Source: CAWAYR01 sp050250955 | GTDB lineage: Bacteria > Acidobacteriota > Vicinamibacteria > Vicinamibacterales > UBA2999 | Reading direction: 5' to 3' | Assembly: GCA_050250955.1 (NCBI GenBank) | Contig: JBFWNR010000008.1 | Coordinates: forward strand, 124,001-188,000 | DNA length: 64,000 nucleotides | Shown here: piece after piece, positions 1 through 8,109 of the stretch | Layout: each line of letters starts with the position of its first letter | Position numbering within the stretch: position 1 is the stretch's first letter | The notes under the pieces: model-generated | Told to the model about the DNA's origin: nothing | Seen by the model: only the letters and a program-made list of their open reading frames with translations | The model's database searches: none | Translations under genes and position numbers: made by a program

Positions 1-184
1 CTTCGATGCGTGCCGGCGTGCCACGTTTCGACCGGCAGCGGCCGGCGGATCGCCACGAGTCGGTAGCCGGGTGCTCGATCGTGGACGACACGGCGTCTGC
101 CGGCCCGATGACGGGCGGCGCGGCGCCGTCGATCCGCGCCAGCGGAGCCTCTCCAGAGGCACGTCCTTTGCAGTTCTGCGCGGC

Positions 185-910
185 ATGCCGAAGCACGACG
201 GGCGCGCCGTGCGCCTCGGCCGCCGGCGCGTCGTCGCCGCGGTCGTGTTCGCCGCCACCTGCGGGTTCCTGGCCGGCATGGCGGTGATGGCGATGCTCAC
301 GCTCATCTACCGCGGCCCGTCGGATCCACCACGAGTGGATGCGGCCGTCCAGTCCCCGGGCGTGAAGGACGCGCGGACGACGGTGAGCGCGGCGGTCGCC
401 GCCGCCGATGACGCAGTGCCGGCCGGGCGCGATGCCCGGGCGATCGGCGATGCCGACGTCGACGTCGACGTCGCCGAACTGCGCCGGCGTCGGCTCGTCG
501 TGCCGATCGCCGCGCTCGCCGCCGACCAGCTGCGCCGCTCGTTCGACGAGGCGCGGGGCAACGGCCGTCGCCATGAGGCGATCGACCTGCTGGCCGCCCG
601 TCACACGCCGGTGCTGGCGGTCGACGACGGCCTGGTCGCCCGAATGCTCACCAGCCGCGCTGGCGGCATCAGCGTGTATCAGTTCGACCCGACGACCCGC
701 TACGTCTACTACTACGCACACCTGCAGGGCTACGCCGAGGGGCTCACCGAAGGCGCGATGGTCAGGCGCGGCCAGGTGCTGGGCTACGTCGGCACGTCGG
801 GCAACGCCCCCGCCGACACGCCGCACCTGCACTTCGCCATCGCCGTCCTCGACGAGGGCGAGCCGTGGTGGCAGGGCACGCCCATCGATCCGTACGACGT
901 CCTGCGCTGA
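185..910 (+). CDS. M23-family metallopeptidase (LytM/peptidoglycan hydrolase-like)
   Basis: A 241-residue membrane-anchored or exported protein. A basic N-terminus is followed by one hydrophobic segment at about residues 19-40, a low-complexity Ala/Asp linker, and a C-terminal M23 domain from about residue 125. Visible zinc-site motifs are HEAID (the HxxxD element, with the usual Gly replaced by Ala) and the terminal PHLHF; VRRGQVLGYVGTSGN is the typical beta-strand between them. The family cleaves peptidoglycan cross-bridges or, when degenerate, activates amidases. I chose the ATG at 185 because it directly precedes the basic/hydrophobic leader; the frame is open further upstream to 71 without protein-like sequence. 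Bases 1-184 hold no gene I can support. Confidence 0.85.
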   Translation: MPKHDGRAVRLGRRRVVAAVVFAATCGFLAGMAVMAMLTLIYRGPSDPPRVDAAVQSPGVKDARTTVSAAVAAADDAVPAGRDARAIGDADVDVDVAELRRRRLVVPIAALAADQLRRSFDEARGNGRRHEAIDLLAARHTPVLAVDDGLVARMLTSRAGGISVYQFDPTTRYVYYYAHLQGYAEGLTEGAMVRRGQVLGYVGTSGNAPADTPHLHFAIAVLDEGEPWWQGTPIDPYDVLR

Positions 911-1015
911 CGGTCGGCGGCGCCGGTGATGCCGGCGCGCGCCGCTCGTTTCGTCCGGCGCAGCGGACACTCCCCCGCGGACCGTGCATCCAAGCCGAGC
1001 GACGGAGGCTTGTGG

Positions 1016-1219
1016 ATGCCCGACACGCTGGACACCCTGCTGCGACGGGTTCGTGACGAGTTCGTGGAGATGCCCGGCCTGACCCTCACCGAGGGCCAGG
1101 CGGCGCGCCTGTGGCAGGTGGATGCGGCGACGACCGCCGACCTGCTGCGCCGGCTGGTGGAGGCGCGGTTCCTGGCCCGCAGCGGCGCCGGCCTCTACCG
1201 GCGCGTGAGCGTGGTGTGA
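1016..1219 (+). CDS. Small hypothetical protein, possibly winged-helix-like
   Basis: A 67-residue protein rich in helix-forming residues. LTEGQAARLWQVD followed by LLRRLVEARFLAR looks like a helix-turn-helix followed by a wing, and a basic GLYRRV end would suit DNA contact; this is a fold guess only. A GGAGG at 1004-1008, seven bases before the ATG, fixes the start over the upstream in-frame ATG at 926. Its TGA overlaps the ATG of the aquaporin-like gene (TGATG), so the two are probably translationally coupled. Confidence 0.55.
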   Translation: MPDTLDTLLRRVRDEFVEMPGLTLTEGQAARLWQVDAATTADLLRRLVEARFLARSGAGLYRRVSVV

Positions 1220-1986
1220 TGCGCGCCCACTGGCGGGAGTACACCGCGGAGGCCGTGGCCCTCGGCCTCTTCATGATCTCGGCGACGGCCGCCACCGTGC
1301 TCCTCGAGCATCCGGCCTCGCCGCTCCACCTGTCGCTGCCAGACGCCACCTGGCGTCGCGTGCTGATGGGCGTGACGATGGGCGCGACCGCCGCGGCCAT
1401 CATCTACTCGCCGCTCGGCCGGCGGTCGGGGGCGCACATGAACCCCGCCGTCACGCTGGCCTTCCTGTGGCTCGGCCGCATCACGCCGCGCGATGCCGCG
1501 GCCTACGTCGCCGCCCAGGTCCTGGGCGGCATCACCGGCACGGCTCTGGCAGCGGCGGCCCTGGCGCCGCTGGCCGCGGCCCCTGAGGTGGACTACGTCC
1601 GCACGCTGCCCGGTCCGGCCGGTGTCGGCCCGGCGATCGCCGGCGAGCTGGTGATCTCGTTCCTGACCCTCTCGATCCTCCTGGCCGTGGCGGCGCGTCC
1701 CGCCACCATGCGTCTCACCGGGCTGGTGGCCGGCGTCGTCGTGATGGCCAACATCACCTTCGAGGCGCCGCTCTCGGGCATGAGCATGAACCCGGCGCGC
1801 AGCTTCGGCCCGGCGCTGGTCGCCGCCGACTTCTCGTTCTTCTGGATCTACCTGCTGGTACCGCCGGCGGGCATGTGGCTCGCCGCCGCCGTGCACGCCC
1901 GGCTCACCCGCGCCGGCCTGCTGCGCGAGGCGTGCGCCAAGTTCAACCACTCGTCGCGCGTCCGCTGCATCTTCTGCGGGACCTGA
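1219..1986 (+). CDS. Aquaporin/MIP-family channel
   Basis: A 255-residue polytopic membrane protein with about six hydrophobic segments and the two half-helix signature motifs of the MIP family, HMNPAVT (about residue 74) and SMNPARS (about residue 192). These form the water/glycerol pore constriction. The second NPA is followed by R, as in water-selective members, but substrate cannot be assigned. The C-terminal tail carries cysteines (RCIFCGT), unusual for a channel and possibly a redox or metal-binding tail. It begins on the stop codon of the small upstream gene, and the GMC oxidoreductase follows after 9 bases, so it sits inside an operon. Confidence 0.85.
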   Translation: MRAHWREYTAEAVALGLFMISATAATVLLEHPASPLHLSLPDATWRRVLMGVTMGATAAAIIYSPLGRRSGAHMNPAVTLAFLWLGRITPRDAAAYVAAQVLGGITGTALAAAALAPLAAAPEVDYVRTLPGPAGVGPAIAGELVISFLTLSILLAVAARPATMRLTGLVAGVVVMANITFEAPLSGMSMNPARSFGPALVAADFSFFWIYLLVPPAGMWLAAAVHARLTRAGLLREACAKFNHSSRVRCIFCGT

Positions 1987-1995
1987 GAGGCCATC

Positions 1996-3591
1996 ATGCA
2001 CTACGACGTCATCATCATCGGCACCGGCGCCGGCGGCGGCACGCTGGCCCATCGCCTGTCGCGATCGGGCAAGCGGGTCCTGCTCCTCGAACGCGGCGGC
2101 TACGTGACCCGCGAGAAGGACAACTGGAGCTCGCGGGCGGTCAACGTCGACGGCAAGTACCACACCCGGGAGGTGTGGCACGACAAGGACGGCCAGCCGC
2201 TGCATCCGCACACCAGCTATTGCGTCGGCGGCAACACGAAGTTCTACGGCGCGGCGCTGTTCAGGCTGCGCGAGCGGGACTTCGGCGAGCTGCGGCACCA
2301 CGACGGGGTGTCGCCGGCGTGGCCGATCGGCTACGCCGACCTCGAGCCCTACTACGGCGAGGCCGAGCGGCTCTACCAGGTGCACGGGGAGCGCGGCGCC
2401 GATCCCACCGAGCCGTGGGCGTCCGGCCCGTACCCGCATCCGGCGGTGTCGCACGAGCCGCGCATCCGCGACCTCCACGAGGACTTCGCCGCCGCCGGCG
2501 CCCGACCCTTCCACGTGCCGCTCGGCGTGATGCTGAACGAGCGGCGGCCCGAGGCCAGCCCGTGCATCCGCTGCGCCACCTGCGACGGCTTCCCCTGCCT
2601 GGTGCACGCCAAGAGCGACGCGCACGTCATCGGCGTGAACGGCGCGCTCACGCAGCCCACGGTCACCCTGCGGACCGACGCCTACGTCGAGCGGCTGGAG
2701 ACGAGCGCCTCGGGCCGCGAAGTGACGGCGGTCGTGGTGCGTGGCGCCGACGGCGTCGAGCGGATCACCGCCGACATCGTCGTCTCGAGCTGCGGTGCCA
2801 TCAACTCGGCGGCGCTGCTGCTGCGCTCGGCGACCGACCGCCATCCCGCCGGGCTCGCCAACGGCTCAGGCACCGTCGGCCGCCACTACATGGGCCACGT
2901 GAACTCGGTGCTGATGGCGATCTCGCGCTGCCCCAACCCGACCGTGTTCCAGAAGACGCTGGCGGTGAACGACTACTACTTCGGCGACGCCGAGTTCCCG
3001 TTCCCGATGGGCCACATCTCGTTTGTCGGCAAGCTCGACGGCGTGGCGCTGTCGGCCGGCGCGCCCAGGCTGGCGCCGGGCTTCACCCTCGACCTGATGG
3101 CGCAGCACTCGCTCGACTTCTGGCTGACCTCCGAGGATCTGCCGCGGCCCGACAACCGCGTGACCCTGGACAAGGACGGCGGCATCGTCCTCAGTTACAC
3201 GCCCAACAACGGCGCCGGCCACGACCAGCTGCAGGCGCGCCTGCGCCGTCTGGTGCAGGGCCAGCGGCGCTGTTCGGTGCACGGCGACTCCTGTCACGTG
3301 GGGCTCTTCGGGCGGTCGCTGTTCGTCGGCCAGCGCATCCCGCTGGCCGGCGTCGCGCACCAGTGCGGCACCATCCGATTCGGCCACGACCCGACCACGT
3401 CGGCCCTCGACGTCCACTGCAAGGCCCACGAGCTGGACAACCTCTACGTCGTCGACGGCAGCTTCTTCCCGTCCAGCGGCGCGGTGAACCCGGCGCTGAC
3501 CATCATGGCCAACGCGCTGCGGGTGGGCGACCACCTGCTCGAGCGGCTCGGGGCGACCACCGGCGCGGAGGCGGATCATGCGCGGGCGTAG
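1996..3591 (+). CDS. GMC-family FAD-dependent oxidoreductase
   Basis: A 531-residue flavoprotein. The N-terminus is a Rossmann dinucleotide-binding motif (IIIGTGAGGGT), with a downstream LLLERGG strand. The C-terminus carries the GMC_oxred_C signature NLYVVDGSFFPSSGAVNPAL, followed by the usual Asn-containing helix. The family oxidises alcohols, sugars or sterols using FAD. A Cys cluster (CIRCATCDGFPC, about residue 190) is reminiscent of bacterial members with an Fe-S or zinc insertion. No signal peptide is visible. The 3' end overlaps the VOC gene by 14 bases, consistent with one transcript with the aquaporin. Confidence 0.9.
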   Translation: MHYDVIIIGTGAGGGTLAHRLSRSGKRVLLLERGGYVTREKDNWSSRAVNVDGKYHTREVWHDKDGQPLHPHTSYCVGGNTKFYGAALFRLRERDFGELRHHDGVSPAWPIGYADLEPYYGEAERLYQVHGERGADPTEPWASGPYPHPAVSHEPRIRDLHEDFAAAGARPFHVPLGVMLNERRPEASPCIRCATCDGFPCLVHAKSDAHVIGVNGALTQPTVTLRTDAYVERLETSASGREVTAVVVRGADGVERITADIVVSSCGAINSAALLLRSATDRHPAGLANGSGTVGRHYMGHVNSVLMAISRCPNPTVFQKTLAVNDYYFGDAEFPFPMGHISFVGKLDGVALSAGAPRLAPGFTLDLMAQHSLDFWLTSEDLPRPDNRVTLDKDGGIVLSYTPNNGAGHDQLQARLRRLVQGQRRCSVHGDSCHVGLFGRSLFVGQRIPLAGVAHQCGTIRFGHDPTTSALDVHCKAHELDNLYVVDGSFFPSSGAVNPALTIMANALRVGDHLLERLGATTGAEADHARA

Positions 3592-4618
3592 CCACGGGGC
3601 GGCGCTCGCGCTGGTTGCCGCGGCGGCGCTCCTCGTCGGATCGCCGCAGGCCCGGGAGCGAACGGCCGCCGGCGGCGGGCGCGTCGCCGTCGAGGCGGTG
3701 GCCACGGTCGGCACGACGGTGACCGACCTGGCCCGCTCGACCCGCTTCTTCGTCGACGTCCTCGGCTTCACGGTCGAGGGCGCGGCGCCGGTCGAGCTGT
3801 CCGGGCGGCCCTTCGAGTTGCTGCACGGTCTGTTCGGCGCCCGGGCGCGGGTGGCCGTGCTGCGCCTGGGCCGCGAACGGATCGAGCTCAGCGAGTACCT
3901 GGCGCCGCGGGGCCGGCCCTACCCGGTGGACACCCGCGGCAACGACCGCTGGTTCCAGCACGTCGCGATCATCACCTCGGACATGGCGGCGGCCTACGCC
4001 CGGCTGCGCGATCACGGTGTGGCGCACGCCTCGACCGGGCCGCAGCGACTGCCCGACTGGAACGTCGGTGCCGCCGGCATCCTGGCGTTTTACTTTCGCG
4101 ATCCCGACGGCCACTTCCTCGAGGTGCTGCAGTTTCCCGCCGGCAAGGGCGATCCGCGATGGCAGGCGCGAGAGGCGCTCTTCCTCGGCATCGACCACAC
4201 GGCGATCACCGTCGGCGACACGGCGGCGTCGCTGGCGTTCTACCGGGACGGGCTGGGCTTCGCCGTGGCCGGGCAGGGCGAGAACTACGGCGAGGAGCAG
4301 GAGCACCTGAACAACGTCTTCGGCGCCCGGCTGCGGATTACGACCTTGCGCGCCGCCGCCGGTCCGGGCGTCGAGCTGCTCGAGTACCTGGCGCCGCGCA
4401 CCGGCCGCGCCGCGCCGCTCGACCTCGCCGCCAACGACATCGCGCACTGGCAGACGACGCTGGTCGCCGCCGACCCGTCGCCGCTCCTGGCCGATCAGCA
4501 CGGCGGCGGCCTGGTCTCGCCCGACGTCGTGACCGTGGACCGCGGCGCCCTCGGCGTCGCCCGCGGCCTGATGCTGCGTGATCCCGACGGCCACGCGATG
4601 CGCGTCGTCGCGCACTGA
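3578..4618 (+). CDS. Secreted double VOC/glyoxalase-fold protein
   Basis: A 346-residue protein with an N-terminal signal peptide (hydrophobic ALALVAAAALLVG) and two tandem vicinal-oxygen-chelate domains. Domain 1 (about 45-190) opens with TVTDLARSTRFFVDVLGF; domain 2 (about 205-345) opens with DHTAITVGDTAASLAFYRDG. Both end with a RDPDGH(F/A) metal-loop, so each half has a His and the typical closing strand. Substrate is unknown; the fold covers lyases, isomerases and dioxygenases. Translation is probably coupled to the GMC oxidoreductase because the genes overlap. Confidence 0.8.
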   Translation: MRGRSHGAALALVAAAALLVGSPQARERTAAGGGRVAVEAVATVGTTVTDLARSTRFFVDVLGFTVEGAAPVELSGRPFELLHGLFGARARVAVLRLGRERIELSEYLAPRGRPYPVDTRGNDRWFQHVAIITSDMAAAYARLRDHGVAHASTGPQRLPDWNVGAAGILAFYFRDPDGHFLEVLQFPAGKGDPRWQAREALFLGIDHTAITVGDTAASLAFYRDGLGFAVAGQGENYGEEQEHLNNVFGARLRITTLRAAAGPGVELLEYLAPRTGRAAPLDLAANDIAHWQTTLVAADPSPLLADQHGGGLVSPDVVTVDRGALGVARGLMLRDPDGHAMRVVAH

Positions 4619-5010
4619 GGGCCGGCTCAACGTGGGCGGTGTCCGCGATCCGCACCCGCGGACGCCGCGCCTCGAGTCGTCGGCGGCCCGATTCGGACAC
4701 GACGTGCGTCGAATCCGCGCCGGCTCAACTTCGGCCCGCCAGCCACTCGCACCTCTCGCAGAGGTGTCCTGCGTACAAACGCGGTCGGGTCCCATCCCGA
4801 CCGCCTGGTCACCCTGACTCCCGGTGCGAGTGGCGGATCTCCGTGTGGCGAGGCCTCAGATTCGCCGTCGCGGACTCGGCGCACGTCGCGCCCGAAGGCC
4901 GTCAGCGGCTGGAAACGTCCGTGCAGGCCTCGCATCCAAGGCTCGTTCGTCGCACTCGCCGCAATCACGCGGCCGCGACCCGTCACTCGACACCCAGAGG
5001 AGATTCATCC
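4619..5010. other. Intergenic region without a recognisable gene
   Basis: A 392-base gap between the VOC gene and the DM13-like gene. Frames are open through it on both strands, but the translations are Arg/Pro/Ser-rich and look random. I see no convincing promoter hexamers or hairpin. The only clear signal is AGAGGAG at about 4996-5002, the ribosome-binding site of the downstream gene. It probably contains the promoter of the 5011-7945 operon. Confidence 0.5.
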
Positions 5011-5406
5011 ATGAACCGCTCGATCATCCGCGCCACCATCGGCGCCTTCGCACTCGTGCTGATGGCCGCCACCGCGCAGGCGCAGATGCACACCAGCATG
5101 AAGTTCGAGGGCGCCAAGGCCAACACCGGCACCGTCACCCATTCGGTGGTCAACGGCAGGAACGTGCTGACGCTCTCGAACGACTTCGTGACCCCCGACA
5201 CCCCGGATCCGCACTGGCAGATCGTCGACAGCAAGGGCCAGGTGTTCCTGCTCCAGCGGCTGGCCATCAAGGACGACAAGATGAACCGCTCGATCACCCT
5301 GCCGGCCTTCATCGGCGACATCGCCAAGGTGCAGATCTACTGCGCGTGGGCGGAAGCGGTGCTCGGCGAGACGACCTTCGGCGCGACGATGCGCCTGACC
5401 AACTAG
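5011..5406 (+). CDS. Secreted DM13-like domain protein
   Basis: A 131-residue exported protein with a clean signal peptide (cleavage expected after TAQA, about residue 24) followed by a single small beta-rich domain. The segments DPHWQIVDSKGQ, ITLPAFI and VQIYCAWAEAVLGETTF resemble the DM13 domain, including its conserved Cys near the C-terminus; DM13 has been proposed to act in electron transfer. The family call is moderate. An AGAGGAG ribosome-binding site with ideal spacing fixes the start. The next gene starts 3 bases after the stop, suggesting co-expression with the HbpS-cupin protein. Confidence 0.6.
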   Translation: MNRSIIRATIGAFALVLMAATAQAQMHTSMKFEGAKANTGTVTHSVVNGRNVLTLSNDFVTPDTPDPHWQIVDSKGQVFLLQRLAIKDDKMNRSITLPAFIGDIAKVQIYCAWAEAVLGETTFGATMRLTN

Positions 5407-5408
5407 CC

Positions 5409-6293
5409 ATGAAGACGGTCGTCGCAACCCTGATCGTGGCGTGTGCCGGCATCGTGCCGGCCCACGCCGACGACCTGACCCTCGACGCGGCGCGGCAGGC
5501 CATGGCGGCCGCCACCGCGACGGCGGCTCGCCTGAAGGCTCCCGGCGGCGCCATCGCCATCGTCGACGCGGGCGGCCACCTGGTGATGCTGGAGCGGCTC
5601 GACGGCTCGTTCCCGGCCGGCGCGGCGGTGTCGATCGAGAAGGCGCGGACGGCGGCGGTGTTCCGCATGCCGACGCGCAACCTGGAGGACGCGGTGGCCA
5701 AGGGCCGGACCTCGCTCGTCGCCGTCGACGTGATGCTGCCGCTGCGTGGCGGCGTGCCGCTCGTGCGCGGCGGCAGGGTGTTCGGGGCGGTGGGCGTGAG
5801 CGGTGCGGCCAGTGCCGCCCAGGACGACGAGATTGCCCAGGCGGTGGCCGACGCCTTCACCGCCGGCCCCGCCCCGGCCACCGCGGCGATGCCTGCCGGC
5901 ATGGTCGAAGCGCTGGCGTCTGCCGACGTGACCGCGGCCTTCACGGCCGGACGGCCGCTGCTCGAGAACGACCACTTCAAGATCCACGCGAGCCGGCGCG
6001 AGTCGGCGGGCATGGCCGAGGTCCACACCCGCGACACCGACATCGTCTACGTGCTCGACGGCGCGGCGACGCTGGTCACCGGCGGATCGGTCGTCGACGG
6101 CCGCACCACGGCCATGGACGAGATTCGTGGGGCGTCGATCGACGGCGGCGAGACGCGCCGGCTCGTCAAGGGCGACGTCGTCGTGGTCCCCAACGGCGTG
6201 CCGCACTGGTTCAAGCAGGTCGACGGCCCCCTGCTCTACTACGTGGTGAAGGTGACCGCTCCGGCCGGCAGCGAGATGGGAGGCTCGAGATGA
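5409..6293 (+). CDS. Secreted HbpS/GlcG-family domain fused to a cupin
   Basis: A 294-residue exported protein (signal peptide cleaved near AHA-D, residue 21). Residues about 25-155 are an HbpS/GlcG-like domain: AARQAMAAATATAARL, then AIAIVDAGGHLVMLERLDG, then IEKARTAA and a closing GGRVFGAVGVSGA strand. HbpS proteins bind haem or small cofactors. Residues about 185-290 are a cupin barrel: VHTRDTDIVYVLDG is the first metal-binding motif (with His and Asp/Glu) and GDVVVVPNGVPHWF the second. The two-domain arrangement suggests ligand binding or small-molecule modification in the periplasm. Its TGA overlaps the next ATG (ATGA). Confidence 0.8.
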   Translation: MKTVVATLIVACAGIVPAHADDLTLDAARQAMAAATATAARLKAPGGAIAIVDAGGHLVMLERLDGSFPAGAAVSIEKARTAAVFRMPTRNLEDAVAKGRTSLVAVDVMLPLRGGVPLVRGGRVFGAVGVSGAASAAQDDEIAQAVADAFTAGPAPATAAMPAGMVEALASADVTAAFTAGRPLLENDHFKIHASRRESAGMAEVHTRDTDIVYVLDGAATLVTGGSVVDGRTTAMDEIRGASIDGGETRRLVKGDVVVVPNGVPHWFKQVDGPLLYYVVKVTAPAGSEMGGSR

Positions 6294-7945
6294 GACGCGT
6301 GGCCGTGATGTGCGCCGCCGCGTTCGCCCTGGCGCAGCTGGCGTCGCTCGACGCGACGCCGGCCGCCGAGCGAGGCCTGCTCGACGGGCGGCCCGAGGCG
6401 ATCGTCGACCTCGACACCGCGAGCGGACTGCAGCTCGTGCGCGGCGAGTGGCGATACGAAGACGCGCCGGTCGGCGCGGCCGTGAAGCCGGTTGGCGCCG
6501 TGGCCTTCGACGACGCGCAGTGGCCGATCGCGCCGGCTGGCACCCTGCAGCAGCGGCGCACGGCCGGCGGGACTGCCTTCGCCTGGTATCGGCTGTCCTT
6601 CACCATGCCGGCCCGCGTCGGCCGCTTCGACACCGCCGGCAGCACGGTGGCCTTCGAGATCGTCGTCGACGACTACGCCGAGGTCTGGGTGGACGGCCAG
6701 CTGCCGCGCCGCCTGGGCCAGTCGGGTGGCGCCCTGGTGGCCGGCTTCAACGCCCCCAATCGCGTCGTCGTGACCCGCAATGCGCGACCCGGCGCCGAGG
6801 TCCGGATCGCGGTGTTCGCGGCCAACGGACCGCTGTCCGACCCGCCGGCGAACCGGATCTGGGTGCGCTCGGCGACGCTCGACTTCTACCGGACGCCAGC
6901 GGCGGAGTCGCTGGGGATGCCGGTCGAGGTGACGCGCGCCGACCCCGGCCTCGACGCGGTGGTGCCGCCGGGGACACGGCTCGAGAAGCTGGCCGGCGGG
7001 TTCTCGTTCGTCGAGGGCCCGGTGTGGGTGGCGGCCGACGAGTCGCTGCTGTTCAGTGATCCCAACGACAACCGCATCTACCGCTGGTCGGCCGACGACG
7101 GCGTGTCGGTGTTCCGCACCAAGAGCGGCTACACGGGCGTCGACATCGGCGAGTATCACCAGCCCGGCTCCAACGGGCTGACCCTCGACGCCGAGGGCCG
7201 GCTGACCATCGCCGAGCACGGCAACCGGCGCATCACGCGGCTCGAGAAGAACGGCGACCTCACGGTGCTCGCCGATCGCTTCGAGGGCAAGCGCCTCAAC
7301 AGCCCGAACGATCTCGTCTACCGGTCGGATGGGTCGCTCTACTTCAGCGATCCCTACTTCGGCCTGCCGGAGTTCGAGAAGGATCGACGCGCGGAGCAGC
7401 CGTCGGCCGCGGTGTATCGCCGCGCTCCCGATGGCCGGCTCACGCAGCTGGCCACTGAGCTCAAGGGCCCCAATGGCCTGGCGTTCTCGCCCGACGAGCG
7501 GGTGCTCTACGTCTCCAACTGGGACGAGCGGCGCAAGGTGATCATGGCGTGGGACGTCGCCGCCGACGGGTCGATCACCAACGGACGCGTGTTCGCCGAC
7601 ATGACCGCTGCCCCCGGCGAGGAGGCGCTCGACGGGTTGAAGGTGGACCGGGCCGGCAACGTGTTCGTGTCCGGACCGGGCGGGCTGTGGGTGTGGGCGC
7701 CAGACGGCCGGCAGCTCGGCATCGTGCGCCTGCCGGAGCTGGCCGCCAACATGGCGTGGGGCGACACCGACGGCCGGACCCTGTACCTGACGGCGCGGAC
7801 GGGGCTCTACCGTCTGCGCCTGGCGACCCCGGGGCCTCCGCCCCACAGTTTCGTATTGAACACCGTTGGTGCCAGGCACCGGGTCCGGCGGCGGTGCCAG
7901 GCACCGCCGCGGAAAGTGACGATTCTGTCGTCAACGGCGTGGTGA
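6290..7945 (+). CDS. Secreted SMP-30/gluconolactonase-like protein with N-terminal beta-sandwich
   Basis: A 551-residue exported protein. After a signal peptide (about 1-22) comes a galactose-binding-like beta-sandwich (about 40-205) and then an SMP-30 six-bladed propeller from about 225. Propeller hallmarks are FVEGPVW (metal Glu), GLTLDAEGRLTIAEHGNRR, LNSPNDLVYRSDGSLYFSDP (metal Asn) and LDGLKVDRAGNVFV (metal Asp). The family hydrolyses lactones with a divalent metal. The natural protein should end near GLYRLRL (about residue 512); the last ~38 residues are translated from a palindromic intergenic repeat at 7841-7966, so the C-terminus is repeat-derived and probably non-functional. Starts on the ATGA overlap with the HbpS-cupin gene. 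Confidence 0.82.
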   Translation: MRRVAVMCAAAFALAQLASLDATPAAERGLLDGRPEAIVDLDTASGLQLVRGEWRYEDAPVGAAVKPVGAVAFDDAQWPIAPAGTLQQRRTAGGTAFAWYRLSFTMPARVGRFDTAGSTVAFEIVVDDYAEVWVDGQLPRRLGQSGGALVAGFNAPNRVVVTRNARPGAEVRIAVFAANGPLSDPPANRIWVRSATLDFYRTPAAESLGMPVEVTRADPGLDAVVPPGTRLEKLAGGFSFVEGPVWVAADESLLFSDPNDNRIYRWSADDGVSVFRTKSGYTGVDIGEYHQPGSNGLTLDAEGRLTIAEHGNRRITRLEKNGDLTVLADRFEGKRLNSPNDLVYRSDGSLYFSDPYFGLPEFEKDRRAEQPSAAVYRRAPDGRLTQLATELKGPNGLAFSPDERVLYVSNWDERRKVIMAWDVAADGSITNGRVFADMTAAPGEEALDGLKVDRAGNVFVSGPGGLWVWAPDGRQLGIVRLPELAANMAWGDTDGRTLYLTARTGLYRLRLATPGPPPHSFVLNTVGARHRVRRRCQAPPRKVTILSSTAW

Positions 7946-7966
7946 ACACTGTTCGTGCCTGGCACC
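7841..7966. repeat. Composite dispersed repeat, GGTGCC(A/T)GGCACC family
   Basis: Contains two A-centred copies of the 13-mer at 7868-7880 and 7893-7905 (25 bp apart) and a T-centred copy at about 7954-7966 in a GTTCGTGCC context. It begins with CCCCACAGTTTCGTATTGAA, matching the leader of the copies at 10591 and 13136, and contains TGACGATTCTGTCG, also shared with other copies. Unlike the others, both paired 13-mers have the same centre base. The repeat forms the 3' end of the SMP-30 frame. Confidence 0.85.
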
Positions 7967-8109
7967 AACCGCGGCCCTGTGCGGAAACGCACAGGGCCGT
8001 TCCGCGTCTGGACGCCCCAGCCGCTGGCGCGGCAGCCAATCCCTTCGTGTAGCCGGCCGCCAGCGCGGAATGCGCGTTGCACGGGCGGTGGGCCTGGAGC
8101 CCTCGCCGC

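Noticed and set aside
1195..2844. Long minus-strand open frame of about 549 codons
   Set aside because: Arg/Gly/His-rich shadow of the aquaporin and GMC genes with no protein-like motif; such frames are common at this GC content.
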